DNA from: Chondrosia reniformis
Lineage: Eukaryota > Porifera > Demospongiae > Chondrillida > Chondrillidae
Direction of reading: 5' to 3'
NCBI GenBank assembly: GCA_947172415.1
Contig: OX359199.1
Location: 6,587,884 to 6,651,883 of the forward strand
Length of the DNA: 64,000 bases
Shown: one piece after another, positions 28,101-38,843 of the stretch
Layout: every line of letters begins with the position of its first letter
Numbering within the stretch: position 1 is the first letter of the stretch
Notes under the pieces: model-generated
The model's input: the letters and a program-made list of their open reading frames with translations, nothing else
Told to the model about the DNA's origin: nothing
Database searches by the model: none
Translations under genes and position numbers: made by a program

Positions 28101-28424
28101 ACATTTAATTCTGGTATACAAAGTTAATGTATGGTGAGAGATAGGGCAAATTTTAAGTTTCATCAAAATTTCAAAAACCCATTGGACATGTTCTATAGAT
28201 GTCTGTGAATGCTGACACAAAGGTTTAGCTTCATATCTCTCCATTTGATAGAGTTACAGCCCTCAATGTACAATAAATTCTGGTATACAAAGTTAATGTA
28301 TGGTGAGAGATAGGGCAAATTTTAAGTTTCATCAAAATTTCAAAAACCCATTGGACATGTTCTACAGATGTCTGTGAATGCTGACACAAAGGTTTAGCTT
28401 CATATCTCTCCATTTGATAGAGTT
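25153..28424 (+). repeat. Satellite array segment 4 (about 19.4 monomers)
   Basis: Forward 169-bp monomers between unit copies 3 and 4. A four-monomer (676-bp) duplication is visible: the same unusual monomer, with ataaagtgacatcccaaaat, recurs at about 25374 and 26050. Confidence 0.96.
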
Positions 28425-29478
28425 ACAGAACTCCAGTTAATGTACTGTTTTGTTAGAGAAAATTGCGTAATACTATATATGGCCGACCGTTAGAAGGTAT
28501 AATATTATAATAAAGACAAAATTCCATACTATATCTGAAAATCTAGAATACTTTCCAATTTTTATACATAGGGATATGCACTGTGTAGTACTTGATTGTT
28601 ATTGAAGTACTTTCTATCCATATATTTTATATGGATCTCGTTAAAGTGAAATTTCGTCAATCGACAGCCAACGAAACCCCAAAGAAAAAAAGTTGGACCA
28701 TACCGAACGCTACCATCCACGACGCTCATAGGCCGGGATCGGTGGTAACGCTCTGCCGAGTTGAGCTTTGGGTGTCACTTGCGTGAGAAGAACCAGTTCT
28801 TCTCGATATGGCCGACTCATATGAATCCTAAGATATCAGATGCCAATCCCACATTACGTGGAACCCCCCCGAAATCCGGATTATTGGTGAGCACGTCTCT
28901 ATGGCACCAACCGATTAGGAGACAGCTTCAGAGTCTAAGCGCTACCAACCTCTATGGGAACCGCAACCACCATAGAGATGTGTCCAGGTAGGCCTACTAT
29001 ATAAGGTTTTTCGCTTCTATTTATATGAAGTTTTGTCCAAAAAAAAGGGTTGTGGTTGGGACCTTTTTTAATATATTTCTCGTTATTTCCAGATCAGTGA
29101 ATTGTTTCAAGCAAGTTTAAAGACATAGGCAGTATTAGTGGTTCACCTGAAAACTGGGAAAAGCGAATAAATCCTGTAAGTGTCTTGATGGGCCGAGGAG
29201 AACGACTTTTCTGATCCCAATTATTTTCGAGAAATCGTCAATTTATTCCACTTTAATTCCAGACCAGTGAATCGTTCCAAGCAATTTTACACACATACGC
29301 AGTATTTCCAATACATCTCAAAACTGTGGCATATGGATAAAAGCCTGTATGTGTCTTGGTGGAGGGAGGAGAGCGACTTTTCATGATACAGAAAACTAGA
29401 TATAGTGAGAGGTCCGATATTTATCGCTTATACGATATTAATGCCTATGATCGATATTTCAACTAGGCTGGTTTTATT
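28425..29478 (+). repeat. 1.05-kb interspersed unit, copy 4
   Basis: The last copy, with the same private variants as copy 3 plus aggctggttttatt at its right end. After it the satellite monomers become strongly diverged. Confidence 0.92.
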
Positions 29479-29985
29479 AGATGTCTGTAAATGCTGACAG
29501 CAAGTCACAGCTTCATATCTTTCCATTTGGTAGAGTTTTAGAACTAAATGTACAAAAATCCTAGTATATATACCAAGTTAATATATGGGGAGAGGAAAGG
29601 TAACTTGGCATGCCAGATTTAAATGTACATTTAGGGCTGTAACTCTGTCAAATGGAAAGATATCAAGCTAATACCTGGTGTCAGCATTTGCAGACAACTA
29701 TAAAGCATGCCCAACGAGTTTTAGAAATTTTGAAGTATATCAAAATTTGCCCTATTTCTAAACATACATATATGTGCATTAAGTTGGGGTATATGTATGT
29801 TAAGAAATGAGGCAAATATTGACATACAGTAATGTACTTCAGAATGTTTTATAACTCATGATCATTGGGAACGCATTATAGTTATCTGTAATTAAATGCT
29901 GACACCAAGTTATTTTCATATATATAGTTTTCCATTTAACAGAGTTACTGGCCTAAATGTACATTAAATTATGGTATGTATACTT
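29479..29985. repeat. Diverged satellite monomers in mixed orientation, right edge
   Basis: One diverged forward monomer (about 29479-29600), then one inverted (about 29610-29770, containing ctgtaactctgtcaaatgga), then another forward (about 29790-29985). An inverted junction lies near 29780. This mirrors the left edge and marks the right boundary of the block. Confidence 0.75.
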
Positions 29986-30170
29986 GTTGGGTAATGGTGC
30001 TAATTACTGCACAAGAATAGCTAGCATGCGCAGTTATGTATAATCAATCCATCACACATGCTTGGTATCTTAATTTAATGAATACAAACTATGATTGACA
30101 CAATATATTGTAATATTACACCTCTATACAATTTTTGATATCAAGCTAAGAAAAACATCCAAAAAAGTCA

Positions 30171-33100
30171 CTATTTCTTGGCTGCAAGTCTTGTTGCCAC
30201 AGCTGCAACCATAGCTGCCCCCTTTCCAGACCCATCTTGGGACTCCTTCATAGTGATTCCATTTCCAGGTTCCATTTCCTCCATGGATGCCTTCATGATG
30301 AATTTGAAATGGGGATGACACTTGTAGAGGGAACCATCAACAGCAACTGTACACTTCTTCACTTTGCCGATCTTCCTCACTAGTGAAACTACACCAGCTG
30401 AAAATGGGCAAAATGAAGACTTATATTCCATCCATTATATATGTAGTGTAGTTACACTACCAATTAACTAAGATAATTATATCACATGGCAATATGTTGG
30501 CACCAATTATTGAGTGATTAGTACCACAGTCCAGGTGCCATAGTTCCACAACTGTACCCCTGACATGTAGTACATTAGCACTGTATCATCATTTGAACTA
30601 TTTCTACAACTAAAAGGACTTGTGTTAGTACCAGCTGCCAGTCTTGCCGCTCTGATGGATACTGCAGTACAGACTTCCCTAATGGTCCTACAGTCCTCTT
30701 CAGTTGGGTTATCAATACCCATCTCATCCTTCAAGACTCTCTTTGCATCCAACAGATTACTCTCCTCACTGCATTACAAGGAAACATTACACTTGTACAT
30801 TTCTTCAGATGTCAGGATGTATTTATAACTAGGATAATAACTTATGAAAAGTTACAATAACTTATCTTTTGAAAGGATCATCTTTCGACTTTTTAGAGTA
30901 TCTAAAGACGCAGTTTTACTTACGAAATATTACTATGTTCAATAAGTACATTATTATTGAACATCTTTACAAGCAGTTCTTGGTCAACAAACATGAATAT
31001 CATACCATACACTACCTATGTTCATGTATACCTATGTATACCTATGCATGAATACCTATGTATATATATACCTACATGTATCTCTCTCAACATTCTAAGT
31101 ATTTTGCATGGCTATATCTTACACTAGTCAGTCCCTTACTTTATTTACTAATTATAATCTTACCCATTTTCAATGTCAGACACATAGCTAGTTTTGAATG
31201 CCTCCTGCTTCTTGAAGTTTCCCGAAGGCTGTCCTTCAAGGAAAAGACCACTGTCAATAAGCTTAAGACAGACTTGGCGTACAATTTCTCCTAGATATTT
31301 TCCAGATATCATTTTCTCATATCTAATATACAGAAAGGCACTTGACCATTAAACACAACAAAATAAATTGAAATCAGCAATCACACTACAAAACCACTGA
31401 CTGCTGTTGTTTCTTGTTCTCGGAAAATGCATTCAAGGCCTCATCAAACGGAGTGATGTATTCATCGATGGATCCATCTTCCCCAAAGGCTCCCCACTCT
31501 GTGTTGATAATAACCTCTTTGTGGTCACCGCTGTTGCCAGGAAATTTCTTTACATTGTCCAGCTGCTCAAGATAGCAAGCGTTTGTCCCAGTGCCTAACC
31601 AAGTGGACAGTATTAGGTGATCATCAAGAGTAGAAATATCAGCACCTTTCACAGGTAAATGTTATGCACATAGTGAGTAATGTTAGCAGTGGGGTCAGTA
31701 CAGAGAGTCCATACTGCCCGTTAACTGTCAGAAATTTCTGTTTAAATGCATATCTCTTGATAACAGCAAGTCCTTACACTACACACAATTTCAAAAATTA
31801 CATATATATATATGTACAGTGCTACACTGCTAAGTATTATTACAATGCCATGCCAACCTAATATAAGTCCAATATAGCATTCGGGGTCATCTATTCCAAG
31901 AGCCATCTGTGTTCCTGTGGTGTCATTCACCAAGGCTACCACATCAATGTCAACATCCTGAAAACATAACAAGCTGTTTGTAAGACTTACACACACTGGA
32001 CAGAGTATTGACAGACTACAAGGAGGCAGATGGTTCATTCCATATAGGTGTGTATGGCCGTATGATAACATGGAAAGAGAGTAAAATTGTTTCAATTTGA
32101 AGTACTACACTGAATCTAGTTAACAAACACATTTTCACATTGATGGCACCAGCTACAGTTGGGCTGTAATAGTACTCTACCATATACACACAAACTAATA
32201 TAAATACATTATTAACTCATGACAGCCTATCCTCCATTTACACATATATGTACATATATGCTAAACATTTTTAACATACAGAACGTTATACTATGGAAAA
32301 TCAAAAGGAATATATAATTATGCAAGCTGGGTGCTGTACCAATGTATCTTGAAGCCAATTAATCAATAAAATACTTCCAAGCACAGAAGCTTCACTTTCA
32401 CCATTTGTAATGTAATTGTCGAATCCCTTAAAATACATCACATTTTAGACATGCTATTTCTCTCCCTCAAACGATGCATGATCCAGCCAGTAAACGAATT
32501 TATCAGGTTACAGAGCAAAACCTAACTTATGTATGCATGTTGTGCAGAAAATGTGTACTATATTAATACATAATGAGACCATTGAATATCCGACACTTAA
32601 TATGACAGAAACACTTCAACTAGAGGTTGTTGACATTAGTATGAGATAACAGCCGGATAACAAAGGTTTATAATATTAAGGTGGTCAAACTGCATGTACA
32701 CATACATTTGGTCTTCTTTGAATAGCTTCTCTAAGCAGTTGGCAGACATCTTCCCCTACTGCCCCAGTGGACTTAAAATCCTTGGTCCAATGAAGGAGAA
32801 CCCCTACAAGGATAGGGCACTGAACAATTAGATTATAAAGTCTTCTTGGTAAAGCCGATGTGACTGTGTATTGAACTGAAAACATATGAACAGATTATTA
32901 TAGCTCATCTTATTGATGTGTAACCTTTGTATAGTGCTAAATGGGGCAAGATATAGCCCTAGTGTACTTTGCACTGAGCACTTAAATAACAATAATAATA
33001 ATATTCCCAATTGGATGCTGAAATGGTTGTGGTGTGGTTATCACAGTAATTGTACACACAGTAACCTGAGGTAAGGCTGTTCTGCTTGACAGGAAAAGAG

Positions 33101-33971
33101 AAGGTAAAACCAAGAGGAAGTGTCTCCTGAATTTTCTTTTCTTTCACAAAGGTAGCCACTTCGGATGCAATATGATCAAAGAGCACCTCTTGAGTTTGGG
33201 TAATCAAATCCTTCGTTAGCTGAGATTTTTTCACTTCTTGTGTAATCTGTCTGTCTTTAATATTAATGAGAAGTACCCTAAAGTTGCTTCCACCCAGATC
33301 CAGAGCCAAAAAGTCACCTTCCTCAGACCCATCTGGGAGAGAATGGACAAATGTTATCAACATCTTTACACAACTCTTGTGGTCATCCTTTGAAAGTCCT
33401 TCTTCGAAATCCTTCCTCAGTCTATTGGAAACCTTCTCCATGTCATCTTTGGTGATGACAAACTTTCTTAAAATGCTCTCCTACAAGAAGCAGATAGCAA
33501 AAAGGTTGATAATCGTAGTAACTACGTACGCAATCAAGATTATCAAATCGTGTACCTAGCTCATTAATACAGTGCTTAAAATAAGAATTAGGATTTGCTT
33601 GGACATTTGCTTTTTTGGTGGACATTATTGTCAGCCTATCATCTAATTTACTGGTGCTTAAAATAGATACTATACCCTGTCGAGGCACTCGCTAAAATCC
33701 CTCGACTTTTCCTCGCCTCGAATACCACTCCACTCTTCTCGCCGATCGAGTAGGCGTTTCTTTTAGCGCGACCGTACTTCCTAATATTTCACAAAAGTGT
33801 CTGGACACAATGACCGACTGAAGGTCTATTTGACTGCACCTAGCATGATGGACATTGTCCGATGTCCGCCTGTTATTTTAAGCACTGTTAATATAAATAG
33901 TCAACTTAGAATACCTTAGTTACTCTTGCCATTTCCTCTCTCCTCGGCCTCTGCTGTTTAATGACATTCAT
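30171..33971 (-). CDS. Hexokinase, single catalytic unit, 8 exons
   Basis: Phosphorylates glucose with ATP at the first step of glycolysis in the cytosol. Exons on the minus strand: 33971-33915, 33480-33066, 32803-32706, 31957-31858, 31594-31402, 31322-31164, 30768-30632, 30397-30171. Phases agree and give 461 residues, the length of a 50-kDa single-unit hexokinase such as glucokinase rather than the 100-kDa duplicated form. Visible motifs in order: phosphate-1 loop LALDLGGSNFRVLL; sugar-binding LPLGFTFSFP and HWTKDFKS; catalytic aspartate in VALVNDTTGT; GTGTNACYLEQ; adenosine/phosphate-2 region VAVDGSLYKCHPHF and DGSGKGAA. It ends LAAKK. There is no hydrophobic mitochondrial-anchor N terminus. 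A MITE lies in intron 1, and a possible poly(A) signal (ATTAAA) is at 30079-30074. It is head-to-head with the TCERG1 gene. Confidence 0.95.
32930..33003. repeat. Dispersed repeat 3' end with (AAT)n tail
   Basis: tatagtgctaaatggggcaa, then gccctagtgtactttgca and gcacttaa, followed by aataataata. A related sequence with a different simple tail occurs at about 57252-57345. A shared 3' end followed by a simple tail is typical of non-LTR elements or SINEs, but no coding part is seen here. It lies in a hexokinase intron. Confidence 0.5.
33564..33893. mobile_element. MITE-like DNA element with 15-bp perfect TIRs
   Basis: Termini cagtgcttaaaataa (33570-33584) and its exact reverse complement (33873-33887) enclose 318 bp. 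They are flanked by a direct repeat ttaata (33564-33569 and 33888-33893). The similarity of the ends continues imperfectly inward (ggacat blocks on both sides). There is no transposase inside, so it is non-autonomous. The CAGTG start recalls hAT ends, but a 6-bp duplication is not the hAT 8 bp, so the superfamily stays open. It sits in hexokinase intron 1. Confidence 0.85.
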
Positions 33972-34006
33972 AGAGTACAAGCTCCAGACCTACGTATCTC
34001 CGCCAT
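33968..34006 (-). other. Possible 12-codon uORF of the hexokinase mRNA
   Basis: On the minus strand an ATG at 34006 opens MAEIRRSGACTL and stops at a TGA that overlaps the hexokinase ATG in an ATGA configuration. It matters only if transcription starts upstream of 34006, which the sequence alone does not show. Confidence 0.4.
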
Positions 34007-34036
34007 TTTTAATTAAGAAGCAGCTAACAGCTTAAA
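33972..34036. promoter_or_regulatory. Head-to-head promoter of hexokinase and TCERG1
   Basis: Only 65 bp separate the two start codons. The segment holds two inverted copies of AAAATGGCGG: one on the minus strand at about 34009-34000 and one on the plus strand at 34034-34043 that includes the TCERG1 start codon. This resembles the YY1 consensus (AAnATGGCGGC), often found at animal promoters and 5' UTRs. There is no obvious TATA box. Confidence 0.6.
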
Positions 34037-37000
34037 ATGGCGGAACAAGGCATCCTGGCTAACCAAAGCTCTCTTGCTGAGACCCAAGCTCCAGCAATGC
34101 CACCAGGTCCTGGACCAACTTCAAGTCCTCTTTTGTGAGTTTAATTGAAGAGAGAAGAGCGCTGTCAAAGCCTGTATGAGGATCTTAACAATTCTAATTA
34201 GTGCACACCCTTTAGCTTTATACTTATTACTCTTGATTCATCTGTAGACCGCGTCCCAATGTTGGTAATACAGGTAAAGTGCCGTTCATGGGAGCCAATC
34301 CGCCGCCCTTTCTGCAAGCCCCAACTGCAGGTGCCTTGTCTCGACCCTCCTGTAACACACTTAACAGTACTGCCTAGGATATAGCTGTGCTATGGTAGGG
34401 AACGACTTGTGTGTGATCTTTAGACAGTCAACCTTGTCTTTTGGAGCCCTCCTTGCATATCAATACTGAACCTACTGTCGTGGTATATGATACGCTTATT
34501 TGTATGGGAATGTATGTCTATGATTGCAGTAGTTATCTGATCTGTAGCATGTGTACATACATGGTTACATATATATCAATGTAACTTGTTCTGCATAATA
34601 AATATGTATGTTAAATATCCATATTAATGCACCTTAGTACAGTTTTCATATAATTATATATATATATACCCTTACATATAGACGTATAGCATATACCCTT
34701 ACGTATAGATGTATAGCATATACCCTTACGTATAGCGTATACCCTTACATATAGCGTATACCCTTACGTATAGCATATACCCTTACGTATAGCATATACC
34801 CTTACATATAACGTATACCCTTACATATAGCATATACCCTTACATATAGTATATACCCTTACGTATAGCGTATACCCTTACATATAGTATATACCCTTAA
34901 GTATAGCATATACCCTTAAGTATAGTATATACCCTTAAGTATAGCATATACCCTTAAGTATAGTATATACCCTTAAGTATAGCATATACCCTTAAGTATA
35001 GCATATACCCTTAAGTATAGCATATACCCTTACATATAGTATATACCCTTAAGTATAGCATATACCCTTAAGTATAGCATATACCCTTACATATAGTATA
35101 TACCCTTAAGTATAGCATATACCCTTAAGTATAGTATATACCCTTAAGTATAGCAGATACCCTTAAGTATAGTAGATACCCTTAAGTACATTCCTAAACA
35201 TAGTAGTCCATTAAAGTTGTGCTGTCTCATATTAGTAGCTTGTTACCATCGTTGCTACTCGTATTATTAACATACCTAGGTATGCCTCCAGGACCAGTAC
35301 AAGCTGGCATTATGTTGCCTCCGGGTGCTGGAAGACCTGGTCCCCCACCTGGGATGCCTCCCAGACCCATGGGAATGCCTCCTGGGATTCCCCCAAGAGG
35401 AATGCCAGCCCCTATGTCAGGCCCTGGGGATGTCCCTCCTCCGTTCATGCACCAGAAGGACGTCTGGCTGGAACACAGAATGCCGGATGGGAAGGTGTAC
35501 TTTTCCAATCCGGTGACACGGAAGACACAGTGGGAGAGACCTGTGGATGCCATCGTTCAGCCTGGACCACCTGCCCCACCTACCCAGCCAGTAGCTCCAG
35601 AGGACACGCCTTCCAAAACATTACTAGTCCCAGCTCCAGTATGGAGTGAGCACAAGACAGGAGATGGAAAGGTCTATTACTACAATAAGATCACAATGGC
35701 CTCAGTCTGGGAGAAACCAAAGGATTTTGATCTGGTGGTTCCAATGCCACCTTCTCTTGCTGGAGGCAGAGAAACGGCTGAGCCAAACAAGGCAGGTACG
35801 CCTGATGCATCAAAGGAGAAGAATGAAGTTGGCAATCAAGAAGTTGTGACTTCTTCAGTGATTCAACCTACTCCAGTAGCTATGACAACGGTAAGAATCT
35901 CAAACTAGTTGGTCACAAGGGGTTTCCCCCTTACATGCTGCACTGTAGTTTTTATGAATGTTTTCTTGTAGACTGTGTCTAGTGATACAACTTTGAAGAG
36001 TCACTCAGAAGTTAGAATGATGCCAGCCAAGGATGAAGGAGCTACTAAGCCGGTGGCCACGCAGCCTGTCAGTGGAACACCGTGGTCAGTGGTCTGGACC
36101 AACGATGACAAGTACTTCTTCTTCAATGCAACCACAAAGCAGTCCATTTGGAGCATCCCTGAAGACATTCAGCGTCTGCCCATCCTGAAGGTGCTGTTGG
36201 CAGCTCCTCCTGGGAAGAGGAGGATGGATGGTCCTAGTCAGAGGGGTGATGCTGGGAGTGATCTACCAAACCCCAAGAGAGTCAAGTGTGTGATGTAGCC
36301 GCTCATGTATTCTTATACTTATAAATAGAATGGCTGTACAATGAGTTGGAGGGTCTGGTTGTACGTACATGACAATTGTTATTCAGGAGTGTTGATGGTG
36401 ATGATGCCATGGAGACAGCCACCAATAATGAACCCATGGATACAAGTAATCAGGGTGGTAGTAACGAGGACCCAGAGATGGCAGAAAAGAGGAATTCAAT
36501 GTCTACTGAAGAGAGGACAAGAGACTTTAGAGAAATGCTTTTAGAGAGAGGTGTAAGTCTGACTGTTAATACATTGGAGGAACTTTAATACAGTACGTAT
36601 TTGTGTCCACTTGTCCACTTATTTATTAATGTTTGTGAGGTTATATGTAGTTTAGTGATAATGTGTTATTTCTCATCTGAGCAGGTCTCCGCCTTTTCAA
36701 CTTGGGACAAAGAATTACCTAAATTCTGTTTTGATGAACGCTATCGCCTACTTGCAGCCAAGGAGAGAAGAACAGCATTTGAAGAGTTTATTAGAGATAG
36801 AGCAGACGAGGAGATGAGAGAAAAGAAAAATAAGTTGAAAGAAGTCAAGGACAACTTTAGGAAGCTGCTGGATAGTGCCAAGCTAACACAGAGGTATGTG
36901 TGACACACGGGACTGTGTAAATAGTGTTGGCACGTCAGGTCTGTCAGGTTATCCTTTGTCTAATGTTAATTTGGACTGTTAGTTCTTTTAATGTTGAAGT

Positions 37001-38687
37001 ACGTAGCTGTGATAGTCACAAGTGTCTCGTATATCATCTGGTGATAGAGAGTAAACTTGCTCTGAGTGTGTCGTGGTGCATATGTAGGTCAACATTCACA
37101 GAATTTAGTAGCAAGTTTGGTAAAAATGAACGTTTCAAAGCTGTTGACCGACTGAAGGAGAGAGAAGCATTGTTTAATGAGTACATAACTGAGCTTAAGA
37201 AGAGCAAGAAGGATGCAGAAAAAGCTGTAAAGCACAAGGAAGACAAGGTTAGTTCAAGTCATTTGCTATCATCAATATCATTGAATAACAGTTAGAATGT
37301 AGAGGGTGACTTTTCTTATTTGTAGATTCGAGAAGACTTCTTTGCAATGCTCTCTGAAGGAAAGCCTGCCAGTCTGGGCTCACCGTGGAAAGTTGTGAAG
37401 AAGGACTTTCATCATGACCCAAGATACAAAGCTGTGGAAGGATCCAAGCATAGGGAAGAGCTCTTTAGGCAGTACCTGGAATCCCTGGTGAGGGAGAAGG
37501 TTTGTTCCTTATCTCTTGTAATCTTGCTTCAAATTGTACCTGCACATCAGTGGTACATCAGCAAAGGATTGGTTGTACCTTCCTTATTAGAACTCCAGAG
37601 GAGATAAAGTTCAGGCTAGTTTGAGGGAAAGGGAGAAAGAAGTTCAAATGAGCCGGACAGCTCAGGTAAGGGAATGGGACAGGGAGAGGGAGTTTCTCAG
37701 GAAGACCGAGGCGACTGAAACACTCAAGACAATGCTTCGAGATTTGGTAAGTACAGTAGTACCCTAACCCTATCCACTGATTCAAAAAGGATCCCTACTG
37801 TGAAGGAGTGGCACAAAGATAATGCTGTACAAAGATGTTTAGTAACTGTACATGATTTTAGGTAAAGAAGTCAGACCTCACTTGGCATGATTCCAAGAAA
37901 TTGTTGAAGAAGGATTCCAGGTGGGAGTTCACTTCAGTTTTGGAGGCTGGGGAGAGGGAGAGACTGTTTAAGGATCACATCAAAGAAATGAATGAGAGAA
38001 AGAGATTGGCTTTTAGAAGGTTACTAAGTGACACAAAGGAGGTAGGCTGGTGGGTTGGGAGGCATCTTAAATAACACCCAATGGCCTTATGTATTCAATG
38101 AGTGGTATTAGCATGCAAAATGTACCAGTATTTACATGGCTGTCTCTCAGATTACACTCACATTATCATGGAGGAAGGCTCGCAAACTAATTAAACAAGA
38201 CCCAAGATATGAGAAGTTTGCAGAAGATGATGAAGTTTGTTGAATGACATTTTGTGCAAGGAAATGGTTGTGGTTATGTCATCTGATTATATGTATGCGT
38301 GTAGGAGAGGGAAAGGGAATATGATCAGTTTCTTTATGAGAAGAAGCAAACAGCAATTAAAGACTTTAAACAATTACTGAAGGAAACTAAAATTATAACT
38401 TATAAGTCGAAAAATCAAATTGAGGAAGCCGACAGACATTACAAGGATATTGTTGAAGTTCTAAAGGTTCAGACCACTTATTGCACCCTTGCTGGTCTCT
38501 ATGTTTTGCTTTATTAATATAGTACAATCCCATATCCATTTAGAATGACCAGCGGTATCTGGTTTTGGATTGTGTCCAAAAAGAGAGAACAGAAATATTA
38601 GATGAATACATTAACGAACTTGATCACAGAGGACCCCCGCCCCCACCAACGGCAACTGCGCGTTCTGAACGCCCCAGAAGACTTTAA
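34037..38687 (+). CDS. TCERG1: Transcription elongation regulator 1 (CA150-like), 3 WW and 6 FF domains
   Basis: Nuclear protein that couples RNA polymerase II elongation with splicing; WW domains bind proline-rich splicing factors and FF domains bind the phosphorylated CTD. Exons: 34037-34134, 34248-34330, 35280-35890, 35972-36285, 36387-36552, 36685-36893, 37088-37247, 37326-37499, 37591-37746, 37862-38041, 38151-38234, 38305-38466, 38544-38687; 846 residues, phases closed. Features in order: Pro/Met/Gly-rich N terminus; WW1 ([16 protein letters not shown]), WW2 ([16 protein letters not shown]) and WW3 ([15 protein letters not shown]); the conserved linker [19 protein letters not shown] into FF1; five more FF repeats; and the family C terminus with RGPPPPPTA. 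Human TCERG1 matches throughout but is longer, because of its Gln/Ala-rich part, which is missing here. A 19-bp minisatellite fills intron 2. Confidence 0.95.
34660..35195. repeat. 19-bp minisatellite in TCERG1 intron 2, about 28 copies
   Basis: The unit is tatacccttaagtatagca. Variants acgtatag and acatatag dominate the first half and aagtatag the second half, so spread was local. It ends about 85 bp before the exon at 35280. Confidence 0.93.
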
Positions 38688-38843
38688 ACCTTTTTTATCT
38701 ACTGAGTTTTAGTTAAAATTTGAGTGTATAAAGAAATGGCTCCCATTTTGTGATTGCACAATATTTACCAATGTGTTTAGAGTAACAATTTGAAATCTGC
38801 AGGTAGCCAGTGGATATAGCATATAGAAGGCTTGAAGACGGTT

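Noticed and set aside
11628-28413. Dozens of 60-100 codon frames on both strands, all similar to one another
   Set aside because: They follow the 169-bp monomer; since 169 is not divisible by 3 the frame shifts at each copy, and the frames exist on both strands. There is no start context, splice structure or domain.
8720-29985. The satellite block as a centromere
   Set aside because: Monomer length fits, but 21 kb between close genes with fully visible edges is not evidence for a centromere, and no chromatin data exist here.
33443-33688. 81-codon minus-strand frame upstream of hexokinase exon 2
   Set aside because: It runs through the MITE and intron 1; the exon starting at 33480 joins in phase to a short first exon at 33915-33971.
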